Shown here: positions 43,891 through 51,488 of the stretch, piece after piece
How positions within the stretch are numbered: the first letter of the stretch is position 1
How the letters are laid out: each line of letters starts with the position of its first letter
Assembly: GCA_934364795.1 (NCBI GenBank)
Contig: CAKRMK010000015.1
Coordinates: 1-64,000, forward strand
DNA from: an uncultured Blautia sp.
Lineage (GTDB): Bacteria > Bacillota > Clostridia > Lachnospirales > Lachnospiraceae
Reading direction: 5' to 3'
Length of the DNA stretch: 64,000 bases
Notes under the pieces: model-generated
The model's input: the letters and a program-made list of their open reading frames with translations, nothing else
The model's database searches: none
What the model was told of the DNA's origin: nothing
Program-made: the position numbers and the translations under genes

Positions 43891-44907
43891 ATGGAAGAAA
43901 AGGTTTTAAGTAACAGAAAGAATGGTATGGGGATGATGGTGCTGTTTATTTTGCTGTATGTACCAGCTATTGCCCTTATCGTGTTTGGATCGGTGTATGA
44001 TTGGACTTGTATACTTGTTGTAGGGACTGTGTGGTGTTCGATTGGGTGGATTCCGTTTTTGGGGCTGAAGGTGTTGAAGCCGCAGGAGGCTCTGGTTCTT
44101 ACTTTATTTGGTAAGTATGTGGGAACTTTGAAGGATGATGGTTTTTACTGGGTGAATCCGTTTTGTACAGCTGTGAATCCTGCTGCTAAGACAAAATTAA
44201 ATCAGAGTGGTGATGTAGACGGTGGAAATGCTGCCAAGTCTGTTCTGACATTGGCTACTGGAACTACTGCTTCTGCCAGCACTTCTTATGTCAGCAAAAA
44301 GATTTCTCTGAAGATTATGACACTTAATAATAACAGACAGAAGATCAATGACTGTCTGGGTAATCCAGTGGAGATCGGTATTGCAGTTATGTGGCGTGTT
44401 ACAAATACTGCGAAGGCAGTTTTTAATGTTGATAACTATAAAGAATACCTTTCTTTACAGTGTGACAGTGCACTTCGTAACATCGTCAGAATTTATCCAT
44501 ATGATGTTGCTCCCAATGTAGACACTACAGGTGATGGTGTTGCAGATGAGGGCAGCCTTCGTGGATCCAGTGAAATTGTTGCAGGCCGTATCCGTGATGA
44601 AATCCAGCAGAAAGTTGCAGATGCAGGTCTTGAAATTATTGAAGCACGTATTACTTACCTTGCATACGCACCGGAAATTGCTGCTGTTATGCTGCAGAGA
44701 CAGCAGGCTTCTGCTATCATTGATGCAAGAAAAATGATCGTAGACGGTGCTGTAGGTATGGTAGAAATGGCATTAGAAAGATTGAATGAAAACAACGTGG
44801 TCGAGCTTGATGAGGAGCGTAAAGCTGCCATGGTTTCCAATCTTCTCGTTGTGCTGTGCGGCAATCATGACGCCCAGCCCATCGTAAATTCCGGAAGCCT
44901 TTATTAA
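43891..44907 (+). CDS. SPFH-domain membrane protein, operon with a ribbon-helix-helix protein
   Basis: 338 residues. Two N-terminal membrane helices ([20 protein letters not shown] and [20 protein letters not shown]) precede an SPFH domain: [20 protein letters not shown], then [51 protein letters not shown]. An insert near 105-135 ([14 protein letters not shown]) separates two strands. The C-terminal coiled coil is short ([23 protein letters not shown]). It differs from the NfeD-linked SPFH protein in this window and has no NfeD partner. Its stop overlaps the next start (TAATG). Confidence 0.88.
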   Translation: MEEKVLSNRKNGMGMMVLFILLYVPAIALIVFGSVYDWTCILVVGTVWCSIGWIPFLGLKVLKPQEALVLTLFGKYVGTLKDDGFYWVNPFCTAVNPAAKTKLNQSGDVDGGNAAKSVLTLATGTTASASTSYVSKKISLKIMTLNNNRQKINDCLGNPVEIGIAVMWRVTNTAKAVFNVDNYKEYLSLQCDSALRNIVRIYPYDVAPNVDTTGDGVADEGSLRGSSEIVAGRIRDEIQQKVADAGLEIIEARITYLAYAPEIAAVMLQRQQASAIIDARKMIVDGAVGMVEMALERLNENNVVELDEERKAAMVSNLLVVLCGNHDAQPIVNSGSLY

Positions 44908-45113
44908 TGGCAGATACAAGACCGAAGAAACAGATTCCCCTCAGGCTCTCTGCGAAACTTTATGACCAGATTGCAGCCTGGGCGGAGGACGATTTTCGCT
45001 CCGTAAATGGGCAGATTGAATATTTGCTTACAGAATGTGTCCGGCAGCGCAAAAAGAACGGAAAGTATGTTTCCGACACCATGGACGAACCGCCGGAACT
45101 GGATATTGAATAA
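44907..45113 (+). CDS. Arc-like ribbon-helix-helix DNA-binding protein
   Basis: 68 residues: KKQIPLRLSAKLYDQIAAWA, then EDDFRSVNGQIEYLLTECVR. This is an RHH fold (beta strand KQIPLRL, helix A, helix B with the SVNGQIEYLL pattern) with a polar acidic tail (DEPPELDIE). It is translationally coupled to the SPFH gene (1-base overlap). RHH proteins bind short repeated sites as dimers of dimers, which fits the paired palindromes in the promoter, so autorepression is likely. A terminator follows 77 bases later. Confidence 0.87.
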   Translation: MADTRPKKQIPLRLSAKLYDQIAAWAEDDFRSVNGQIEYLLTECVRQRKKNGKYVSDTMDEPPELDIE

Positions 45114-45189
45114 ATTTTCAGATTATTTTCAGGTTATATTTACAGATTTTAATTCTGTATTGATCAGAGTGTATCTAATAAAGGCTAAA

Positions 45190-45219
45190 TCAGGGAGTGC
45201 AATTAACCGCACTCCCTGA
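45190..45219 (+). terminator. terminator of the SPFH-RHH operon
   Basis: TCAGGGAGTGC and GCACTCCCTGA form a perfect 11-bp stem with an 8-base loop, followed by AATTTTATC. Confidence 0.88.
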
Positions 45220-45239
45220 AATTTTATCTATCGTATTTA

Positions 45240-45480
45240 ATGCTTGTATTTAGCGTATTTTCTTCTGTATTTTTTGCAATTTTTATATTTTTCGTTTTTG
45301 TGTTTTTTATTTCCGCGTTTTTTTATTTTTTCTTTCGTATATTATCTTCTGGATTTATCTTTTATGTACGTCTCTTTTATGTACTTCTTTTTATGTATTT
45401 TTCTCTTATAAATCGTTTTCTCTGTAGAGACTCATTCTTGTGTATTATAATTTTGTTTCTTTTCTTATGTTCTTCCTTTA
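45240..45480. other. T-rich low-complexity tract with TTTTATGTA motifs
   Basis: About 240 bases of extreme T bias on the plus strand (A on the minus), with TTTTATGTA three times between 45360 and 45400 and many TTTTT runs separated by single C, G or A. A plus-strand frame exists but is all Phe/Ile/Ser/Val with no ribosome site, so I do not call a gene. It lies just past the stop of the coiled-coil gene; no clear terminator is visible there. Confidence 0.6.
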
Positions 45481-45496
45481 TATGTATTTCTACATA

Positions 45497-45970
45497 TTAC
45501 ATACTTAAATGTTGTTTTATCTTATTGATATCATTTTCGTGCTTTTTAACAAAAAGCCAAAGTGTTTCCTGGTTATTCTGCTTTTTCTCTAATTCTTCAA
45601 GTTTATTGAAAAGAGTTGAATGGTTTTCTGCAACAATTTGAAGCTGTACATCGGTATGATTCTCTATGTGGAGCTGTAGACCTCTCACTTTCTCATCTAA
45701 TACAGCCACCTTTTGATCCAGCTCGCAGACATGTTTATCTACGCTCTTAAGATTCGCTTCCAGATCTTCAAACCGATTACGTGTTTCACTCTCGAAACTA
45801 TCAAATCTTCTTTCAAGATTATCAAACCTTCCTTCAAGATTATCAAACCTTCCTTCGAGATTATCAAACCTCCCTTCAAGCTTCCCAAAGCTTTGTTCAA
45901 GGTTCCCGATTCGTGTTTCCAACGGTACAAGCAGTCCTGCGATTGCCTGCAAATCTTCTTTTGTCAACAT
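45497..45970 (-). CDS. coiled-coil protein with 7-residue LEGRFDN repeats
   Basis: 157 residues, no signal peptide or membrane helix. MLTKEDLQAIAGLLVPLETR is followed by four near-identical heptads (LEGRFDN, LERRFDS), then continuous coiled coil with VDKHVCELDQKVAVLDEKVRGL, and ends KHENDINKIKQHLSM. The heptads come from a 21-bp tandem DNA repeat (about 45800-45890). The start at 45970 follows GGGAGGTGAATCAA. The family is unknown to me; similar short coiled-coil proteins are common in Firmicutes, and some are called hemolysin XhlA-like or kinetochore-like without evidence. Confidence 0.75.
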   Translation of the reverse strand: MLTKEDLQAIAGLLVPLETRIGNLEQSFGKLEGRFDNLEGRFDNLEGRFDNLERRFDSFESETRNRFEDLEANLKSVDKHVCELDQKVAVLDEKVRGLQLHIENHTDVQLQIVAENHSTLFNKLEELEKKQNNQETLWLFVKKHENDINKIKQHLSM

Positions 45971-46002
45971 TTGATTCACCTCCCTATATTTAAGATAATA
46001 AA

Positions 46003-46031
46003 AGTATAGCAGCAAAATAATATGAAAACAA
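46003..46031 (-). promoter_or_regulatory. sigma-A promoter of the coiled-coil gene
   Basis: TTGTTT (46026-46031) and TATACT (46003-46008) are 17 bases apart on the minus strand, 33 bases ahead of the start codon. Confidence 0.65.
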
Positions 46032-46112
46032 TACTTGAAGTACATTTTGTTCTGTGTTATAATTGCCCCACGTTCGGTTTCACATTTCATTTGCTGCTCT
46101 TTGTCTTTATTT

Positions 46113-47168
46113 TTATATACTCTTTAAGCAATATTTATAAATTCTCTTATAAGTCCTCGTTGAATAATGAACCCCATCATCGATATTCCCTTTAAATGCA
46201 TTATAGGTGCTATATCCATTTTTCATAAGATAATTATAGGTATCGATCCATTGAAAATTTCCGCTTAAATTCTTTTTCAGTGTATTGTTAAAATACAGAA
46301 TTTCAGATTCTTTTCTGGTTGGCTTCATGGCCGTGTTTGTAGGATTCACAGACATATAGAACAAACGACAGTTCTCATTTGCAAGGGAATCTCCAAGATT
46401 GTTCATATAAGAAATATATGTATTTGTCATCCCTTTATAATCACTGGATCTGCGATGGGACAAATCATTAACTCCCAGATTGAAAACAACCGCAACTGGT
46501 TTATTTTTTCCTTCAGCACCAGCCAGCGCAATTTCTTTTTGCAAAAGAGCTTCTCCCGTTTCTTCAAACCAGTTTAAGCCCTTTCCGGATTTACAAACAA
46601 AGCGTACCTTTGATATTGCATTTGGACCATATTCTTTCAAAAGAGTTCTCCGCAGATAATGGGTTCTGGAATCTCCTACAAATATGATTCTGGAATACTT
46701 TGATAGCGTATTCGCCAGATTTCCCACCTGAATATCAGGCTCCTGTTTCCAGTTGTACATAACAGCATACAGATGAGTAGCCTTTTTCACCTTTATTACC
46801 TGACCTGGCTGATATTGAGGATTCGCAGTCTGTCCCGGATTTTCTGACCAGCCAAGGAACGTATAACCATCCTGATTCTTGCTGGCAGGGACACGCAGGC
46901 ATCCATTAACATTTGTATTCTGCACAATTACAGTACCATCAGCCCTGTGAAAATATATCTTTTTTTCAGATGTTTTCTCTCCATCATAGGGAGGAAGTTC
47001 CTCATCGTCATCCGTATCCTCATACCAGAAAGAGCTGTCAGTTATTGTTTGTGTTGCCATATCATACTGCACACCTCTGCCAATACCGGCAAACACCGTT
47101 GCAGGCACACTATTACATAATAAAGCACCAGTTATGGTTCCCAATAAAACCTTTTTCAATCTCATCAT
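46113..47168 (-). CDS. secreted SGNH-hydrolase-like protein with InlB-type repeat
   Basis: 351 residues. Signal peptide (RLKKVLLGTITGALLCNSVP, cut near VFAG), a spacer with a Lys/Tyr-rich InlB B-repeat-like module (about 85-135: GYTFLGWSENPGQ, YQPGQVIKV), then an SGNH domain: block I IIFVGDSRTHYLRRT, block III VVFNLGVNDLSHRRS, and the catalytic Asp-x-x-His in IDDGVHYSTRTYKRIY. It is probably an esterase or deacetylase acting on a wall or host polysaccharide. The start at 47168 has AAGGAG 8 bases upstream; the ATG pair MM leaves a one-codon ambiguity. Its upstream 47169-47387 shows only a small hairpin (GCTTCATTCTGAAGC). Confidence 0.83.
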   Translation of the reverse strand: MMRLKKVLLGTITGALLCNSVPATVFAGIGRGVQYDMATQTITDSSFWYEDTDDDEELPPYDGEKTSEKKIYFHRADGTVIVQNTNVNGCLRVPASKNQDGYTFLGWSENPGQTANPQYQPGQVIKVKKATHLYAVMYNWKQEPDIQVGNLANTLSKYSRIIFVGDSRTHYLRRTLLKEYGPNAISKVRFVCKSGKGLNWFEETGEALLQKEIALAGAEGKNKPVAVVFNLGVNDLSHRRSSDYKGMTNTYISYMNNLGDSLANENCRLFYMSVNPTNTAMKPTRKESEILYFNNTLKKNLSGNFQWIDTYNYLMKNGYSTYNAFKGNIDDGVHYSTRTYKRIYKYCLKSI

Positions 47169-47387
47169 TTGCAATTCTCCTTCTTGCCAAACATACACAT
47201 TATTTTCCTTCTGCTAATGTCAGCTTCATTCTGAAGCTTACCAGATTCAATTCTTTGGTTTTATCCTACCACATGGCAGCTATATCCTGTAATTGCCATT
47301 TTTCTCCAAAAAAAATTTGCCGCATCCATCTCATCTTATTACAAAAAGTGGAAATCAGCTCCCCAAAAAGCAGTTCACACCTCCGCT

Positions 47388-48212
47388 TTATCTAAACAGA
47401 TGCTTCATCCAGTCCCCGGCCAGTTCTATCCAGCTTTCACATTCTGCCTGGATTCCATACCCATTTGGGCATGCAGTCTCTGCGGTTGCAAGTCCCAGGC
47501 CATGACCGCCTACCGGATATATATGCAGCTCTGCCGGAATATCCAGTGCATGAAGTGCCTGGAAAAACAGCAGTGAATTTTCTACCGGAACTGTATCATC
47601 CGGTGCTGTGTGCCAGAGAAATGTAGACGGTGTATCCTTTGTAACCTGAAGCTCCAAAGACAACAATTTACGTTTCTCTTCATTGGCATAATCCTCGCCC
47701 AAAACCCGCTCAAATGAAGGATGATGCGCTTTCTCACCGGAAGTAATAACCGGATAACTAAGCATCAGACCGTTTGGCCGGACTTTTTCTGCATCAATTC
47801 CCAGGGTCTCTGTTACCAGCGCAGTATTCCAGAAAACACCCAGACTTGCTGCCAGATGTCCACCTGCGGAAGACCCTTGCACCACGATTTTTTCCGTATC
47901 AATATGCCATTTATCTGCATTTTCCCGGAGCATGGAAACAGCTGTTGCAAGCTGCAAAAGAGCCTCTGGAAAACGTGCCGGGTCCACGCTGTAGCGAAGA
48001 ATAGCCGCATGATATCCCATTGCCATAAATTTAACAGCAAGTGCTTCTGCCTCTCTGTCAGAAGTTCCTCTGTATCCGCCTCCCGGACAAATCAATACAA
48101 CAGGTCTTTTTCTCTCTGGTGCAATCTCCGGCGAATTGTCCAGAAAATATGTATATAAATTTGCCTTATATGCAGAGTTTTTTAATTGGATTTCTATTTT
48201 TTCGTGAATCAT
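47388..48212 (-). CDS. alpha/beta-hydrolase esterase (acetyl-xylan esterase-like)
   Basis: 274 residues, cytoplasmic. The oxyanion region VVLICPGGGYRGTSDREAEA, nucleophile elbow VVQGSSAGGHLAASLG (Ser near 118), acid HTAPDDTVPVENS and final His in YPVGGHGLGLA are intact. This pattern matches the short esterases (BD-FAE-like, CE-type) that remove acetyl groups from sugars. It lies among carbohydrate genes, which fits. Confidence 0.87.
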   Translation of the reverse strand: MIHEKIEIQLKNSAYKANLYTYFLDNSPEIAPERKRPVVLICPGGGYRGTSDREAEALAVKFMAMGYHAAILRYSVDPARFPEALLQLATAVSMLRENADKWHIDTEKIVVQGSSAGGHLAASLGVFWNTALVTETLGIDAEKVRPNGLMLSYPVITSGEKAHHPSFERVLGEDYANEEKRKLLSLELQVTKDTPSTFLWHTAPDDTVPVENSLLFFQALHALDIPAELHIYPVGGHGLGLATAETACPNGYGIQAECESWIELAGDWMKHLFR

Positions 48213-48252
48213 GCTCCTGCTCCTTTTGCCTGTATTTTCTGTTTTTCCTTTT

Positions 48253-48280
48253 ATTATATCTCACAAGTTACCTGTGGCAA
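48253..48280 (-). promoter_or_regulatory. sigma-A promoter of the esterase gene
   Basis: TTGCCA (48275-48280) and TATAAT (48253-48258) are 16 bases apart on the minus strand, 41 bases ahead of the start codon. Confidence 0.7.
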
Positions 48281-48367
48281 CATCCATTTTCCAGATATAC
48301 TTATTTTTCCAACAGCATGACCCTTCATCACTCTTCGTCCTCTACTGAAATAGTCGCATAGCTATTT

Positions 48368-48961
48368 TTATAAATTTTCATCCACCACATCAAATCCATA
48401 CACTTCAATCTGTGTCAAAGCAGGAAACGGAGAAGCATCCTCTGCTTTTTCCAGTTCACACAGCTCCAACCATTTGATCTTCTTTGGTTCAAATGTAAAT
48501 TCATGAGCTCCACTGCTTTTTTCCATATTCAGCTTCAATTCACTTCCATCAGAAAATACAGCCTTTACACTGGTCCACCAGCTGTCATTCCGTCAATGGT
48601 ATTTCTGGCAATAAAAACTGACTCGTCCCTTGTTTCAATATTGGCACTGGCATGGGGATAACAATTTGCATCCTGGTGCTGGTCATTTACATTTACTGCA
48701 AGATTGCGATATGCTGTAATTTCAAAGGGGCGGGCAATCTCCAAAAGGTACCTGATAAGTCACCCAACCGGTAGTATAAACCAGAGATTTTCCCAATGCA
48801 TCATCTACCTGAAGCCATACATGATGAGGACCGTTTTCTGTTTCCAGAATAATCGTATCTCCCTCCTGATACTCATGGTTAAGGGCAATATAAACCTCTG
48901 TTTCTCCATGTGCAACTGCTATATTATATCCATTTTTATCTGCCACCTTTAAACATATCAT
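48368..48961 (-). pseudogene. frameshifted gene of unknown family (beta-rich, possibly carbohydrate-binding)
   Basis: An ATG at 48961 follows GGAGGGG. The first frame (79 codons) reads ICLKVADKNGYNIAVAHGET, EVYIALNHEYQEGDTIILET and VWLQVDDALGKSLVYTTG, then stops. A second frame continues IARPFEITAYRNLAVNVNDQ, ANCYPHASANIETRDESVF, to IARNTIDG; a third frame continues NDSWWTSVKAVFSDGSELKL, to VYGFDVVDENL and stop at 48368. So at least two frameshifts split one gene of about 195 codons, perhaps with a small deletion at the first. Beta-rich, aromatic, no signal peptide. I do not recognise the family. Confidence 0.7.
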
Positions 48962-49130
48962 AGAAAAATCCCCTCCTTGTTGTCTGCATTGTCACAAGAT
49001 CATTTCCTGAGTCTGTCTTGCAACAGCCGTCCGCTGATAAACTTATATAAAATATTATAAGTTCCCTGTAATCGGACAACAAGGAGAGGAATTTTCGATT
49101 TATTGTATTATTTTTAGTTAGCTCCAGGTA

Positions 49131-49823
49131 TTATTTTATCTGTCCATAATAAGCATTTGCACCATGTTTTCTGTAATAGTGCTTATCCTGAAGCTCCTGC
49201 GGAGCCGGTTTCACATCCGGATTAATCAGCTCACAGCGGGATGCCATTTTGGCAACCTCTTCCAGAACAACAGCATTATGTACAGCTTCATGAGCATCCT
49301 TTCCCCATGTAAAAGGTCCATGGTTCTTGCAGAGAACTGCCGGAACTGCTTCATAATCTTTATCCTTGAAATAATCTGCGATCAGAATACCTGTATTTTT
49401 CTCATAGGCTTCTTCGATCTCGCTCTTGCTTAAATTGCGGACGCATGGAACTTCTCCGTAGATGTAGTCAGCATGAGTGGTTCCATAGCACGGGATTGCT
49501 CTTCCTGCCTGTGCCCAGCTGGTTGCCCAGGATGAATGAGTATGCACGATTCCACCAATTTTCGGAAATGCATTGTACAGAACCACATGTGTGGCTGTAT
49601 CTGAGGACGGATTGTATCTTCCCTCCACCTTGTTTCCTTCCAGATCTACCACAACCATATCTTCCGGAGTAAGCTTATCATAATCCACGCCACTTGGCTT
49701 AATTACAAAAAGCCCCTTCTCACGGTCAATTCCACTTACATTTCCCCATGTGAAAGTTACAAGACCGTATTTTGGCAAATCCATATTTGCTTTGTAAACT
49801 TCTTCCTTTAATTTCTCAAGCAT
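49131..49823 (-). CDS. araD: L-ribulose-5-phosphate 4-epimerase
   Basis: It interconverts L-ribulose 5-phosphate and D-xylulose 5-phosphate in pentose use, as a class II aldolase-fold zinc enzyme. [20 protein letters not shown] (phosphate site), [16 protein letters not shown] (zinc His pair) and [14 protein letters not shown] followed by [11 protein letters not shown] (third His) are all present. 230 residues is usual. The start is 49823 (MLEKL) with GGAGG 8 bases upstream; the frame is open to 49850. No araA or araB lies nearby in this window. Confidence 0.94.
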   Translation of the reverse strand: MLEKLKEEVYKANMDLPKYGLVTFTWGNVSGIDREKGLFVIKPSGVDYDKLTPEDMVVVDLEGNKVEGRYNPSSDTATHVVLYNAFPKIGGIVHTHSSWATSWAQAGRAIPCYGTTHADYIYGEVPCVRNLSKSEIEEAYEKNTGILIADYFKDKDYEAVPAVLCKNHGPFTWGKDAHEAVHNAVVLEEVAKMASRCELINPDVKPAPQELQDKHYYRKHGANAYYGQIK

Positions 49824-49888
49824 TACCGTATCCTCCTTTTTACATACCATAGACAGACTTTAGAGCCTGCTGTAACCGATTTTGATAA

Positions 49889-49929
49889 ATTATACTATAT
49901 CACTTGTATGGATGTATTTCTACTTGTAT
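49889..49929 (-). promoter_or_regulatory. araD promoter region with two ACTTGTAT half-sites
   Basis: A minus-strand TATAAT (49889-49894) has no good -35 box 17 bases upstream. Two identical copies of ACTTGTAT (plus strand) lie at 49902-49909 and 49922-49929, 20 bases apart, about two helical turns, covering the -35 area. They resemble half-sites of AraR-type operators (a loose comparison), so regulated expression by arabinose is possible. Confidence 0.45.
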
Positions 49930-49982
49930 CTTTTCAAAAAAATTTTTTCGCTTTCTGCTCCTGCGTCAATCCTTCTGCTTAT

Positions 49983-50340
49983 TTAATAAACCTGGCCACT
50001 CGCCGGAAGATGGTAATCTGAAGTATTTTCCTGAATTTTAAAATTCTCTTTTTCTGCACTGGCATAGGCAAGCTCAAGAGTCACGCGGAAAGTTGTCCCT
50101 TTTTACAGCTCACTTTCAACTTCGATAGTGCCGCCATCCGGAGTATATTTGATGGCATTTGACAGCAAGATATTCTGAAGAGATGCGCCCTAACAAAAGC
50201 AAACAGCTGAATAAAAAGCTGGGATATATTCTGGTAAGGATTATCCAGACCGATAAATCCTGCAATTTTATTCCGGAAAAAAACAGGTTATTCCTGCATC
50301 GCCCTTTGACTGCTGTAGTCAGCCTTATTTTCCGAACTGC
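49983..50340 (-). pseudogene. scar of a sensor histidine kinase, joined fragments
   Basis: Minus-strand frames hold pieces of one sensor protein. Near 50340-50190 a frame reads NKIAGFIGLDNPYQNISQLF, typical of the sensory part. Next, LQNILLSNAIKYTPDGGTIE (the N-box and hinge of the kinase ATPase domain) runs to a TAA, and in the same frame KGTTFRVTLELAYAS (the G2-box end) leads to a stop at 49983. The central G1/F-box segment is missing, so this is a multi-deletion relic. The remaining gap 49824-49982 holds the araD promoter region and AT-rich DNA. Confidence 0.7.
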
Positions 50341-50375
50341 TTTGTACTATCCCCTGTGCTTCACACTCCATAGCT

Positions 50376-51107
50376 TCACCTGCTCTCTTTTCCCTCTCCT
50401 GCTGCCATAAATTCCACTACCGCATAAGGCTCTCCATTTTCACAGGATAATGCGACGGTAACTTTTCCTTTCTCCTGCTTCACTGACGGATAAAAAATAT
50501 CTCCCAGCAAAGCCTGCTTCTTATATTCTGCCCGCATCTGCCAGATTGCAAAGCCTTCCGGCAGATAATCTGCTGCCATACGGATGTACTGACAGTTATT
50601 TACATGATGATGGGTGTCAAGATGATGTTTCTGAATAGAAAATGGTTCTTTTTTCTCCATTTTTTCAGGCAATGCAATCTTACGCGGCGCATAGTCCATA
50701 TCCAGCTTTTCATCCAGGACATAACCCTTCACATCTTCATCGGTAAGTCTGGCTGGAAGTCCGGTCTGTGTGTCAATATTCGTCCAGATACTGTTGGCCC
50801 AGGACAAAAGCTCGCCCTCTTCTGTCTCCAGGGTAAAATTACGCATTCCAAGAAATCCCCGGAAACCATATGGTGCAGTAGTTGCCACTATGCTTTCTCC
50901 CATTTTCGGATAACGCTTCACCACAATCTGCCAGGAGGACAGCACCCACGCTCTCTGGCGTTTTTCCAGCACTTCCATTCCCTGCCCGATTGATTCTGAC
51001 TGGAAAGTGCAGCAATCCTGGTAATAATCCTGGACTCCTGGCAAAGTCAGGCATCCGTTTTCTCCAATTTCACTGTATCTTACACGACCCTTAAAGCTGT
51101 AACTCAT
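50376..51107 (-). CDS. acyl-ACP thioesterase (FatA/FatB-like)
   Basis: 243 residues with two hot-dog domains. MSYSFKGRVRYSEIGENGCL, WVLSSWQIVVKRYPKMGESI and SWANSIWTNIDTQTGLPARL are typical, and KHHLDTHHHVNNCQYIRMA carries the catalytic Asp/Asn-His set in the second domain. It releases fatty acids from acyl carrier protein. I start at 51107 (MSYSF), where related proteins start; AGGAG lies 10 bases upstream. The frame is open to 51179. Decayed kinase DNA follows its stop. Confidence 0.9.
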   Translation of the reverse strand: MSYSFKGRVRYSEIGENGCLTLPGVQDYYQDCCTFQSESIGQGMEVLEKRQRAWVLSSWQIVVKRYPKMGESIVATTAPYGFRGFLGMRNFTLETEEGELLSWANSIWTNIDTQTGLPARLTDEDVKGYVLDEKLDMDYAPRKIALPEKMEKKEPFSIQKHHLDTHHHVNNCQYIRMAADYLPEGFAIWQMRAEYKKQALLGDIFYPSVKQEKGKVTVALSCENGEPYAVVEFMAAGEGKESR

Positions 51108-51139
51108 TGCTGTCAATCTCCTATTCTGCATATCATTTC

Positions 51140-51174
51140 GCTCCCGTAGCGTAAAATTGCTTCGCATCGGGAGC
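51140..51174. repeat. hairpin in the leader of the thioesterase gene
   Basis: GCTCCCG pairs with CGGGAGC and GCG with CGC (with two mismatches between), closing a 12-base loop. It sits just upstream of the thioesterase start region. It may be a small dispersed repeat or a leader structure. Confidence 0.5.
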
Positions 51175-51273
51175 TGCAAGCTCTATTTTATTCTGCTACA
51201 CAATTTTACTTCATTATATAACAAAATGGTTAATAATGATATGAAAAAGCGGAAAAGTTTTGTGAAAAATATC

Positions 51274-51302
51274 TTGCTTCCAGCTTTCGTACCATGTACA
51301 AT
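51274..51302 (+). promoter_or_regulatory. sigma-A promoter of the riboswitch-guanine deaminase unit
   Basis: TTGCTT (51274-51279) and TACAAT (51297-51302) are 17 bases apart; transcription would start about 20 bases before the aptamer. Confidence 0.75.
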
Positions 51303-51329
51303 AGAGATATAAAAAATAAAACAGCGAAC

Positions 51330-51488
51330 GCTTATATATGTCCATAATCTGGTTGGACGTTTCTACCAACTACCCTAATAGTTGTCTATAAGCTGCATAC
51401 GAAAGAGTTTTTGAATTTGCAGATATAGAATATTAGAGGTGGTTTTTTCTTTATCTGCATTCCTCTTTCGCTGAAAGGATGTGTTGAT
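51330..51488 (+). ncRNA. purine riboswitch (guanine type) and expression platform
   Basis: The aptamer is complete. P1 is GCTTATA (51330-51336) with TATAAGC (51387-51393). P2 is GTCCA/TGGAC with loop TAATCTGGT. The core GTTTCTAC (51359-51366) follows, then P3 CAACTA/TAGTTG with loop CCCTAA. The specificity base (equivalent to 74) is C at 51386, so guanine or hypoxanthine. The base equivalent to A73 is T (51385), unlike the usual GACTAT. In the platform, CGAAAGAG (51400-51407) can pair with CTCTTTCG (51463-51470), and TGCAGATA (51418-51425) with TATCTGCA; CTTTC can instead pair with GAAAG of the ribosome site, giving a switch. Confidence 0.9.

Noticed and set aside
45240..45641. 133-codon plus-strand frame rich in Phe, Ser and Ile
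   Set aside because: It is a by-product of the T-rich tract, has no ribosome site and overlaps the coiled-coil gene on the other strand.
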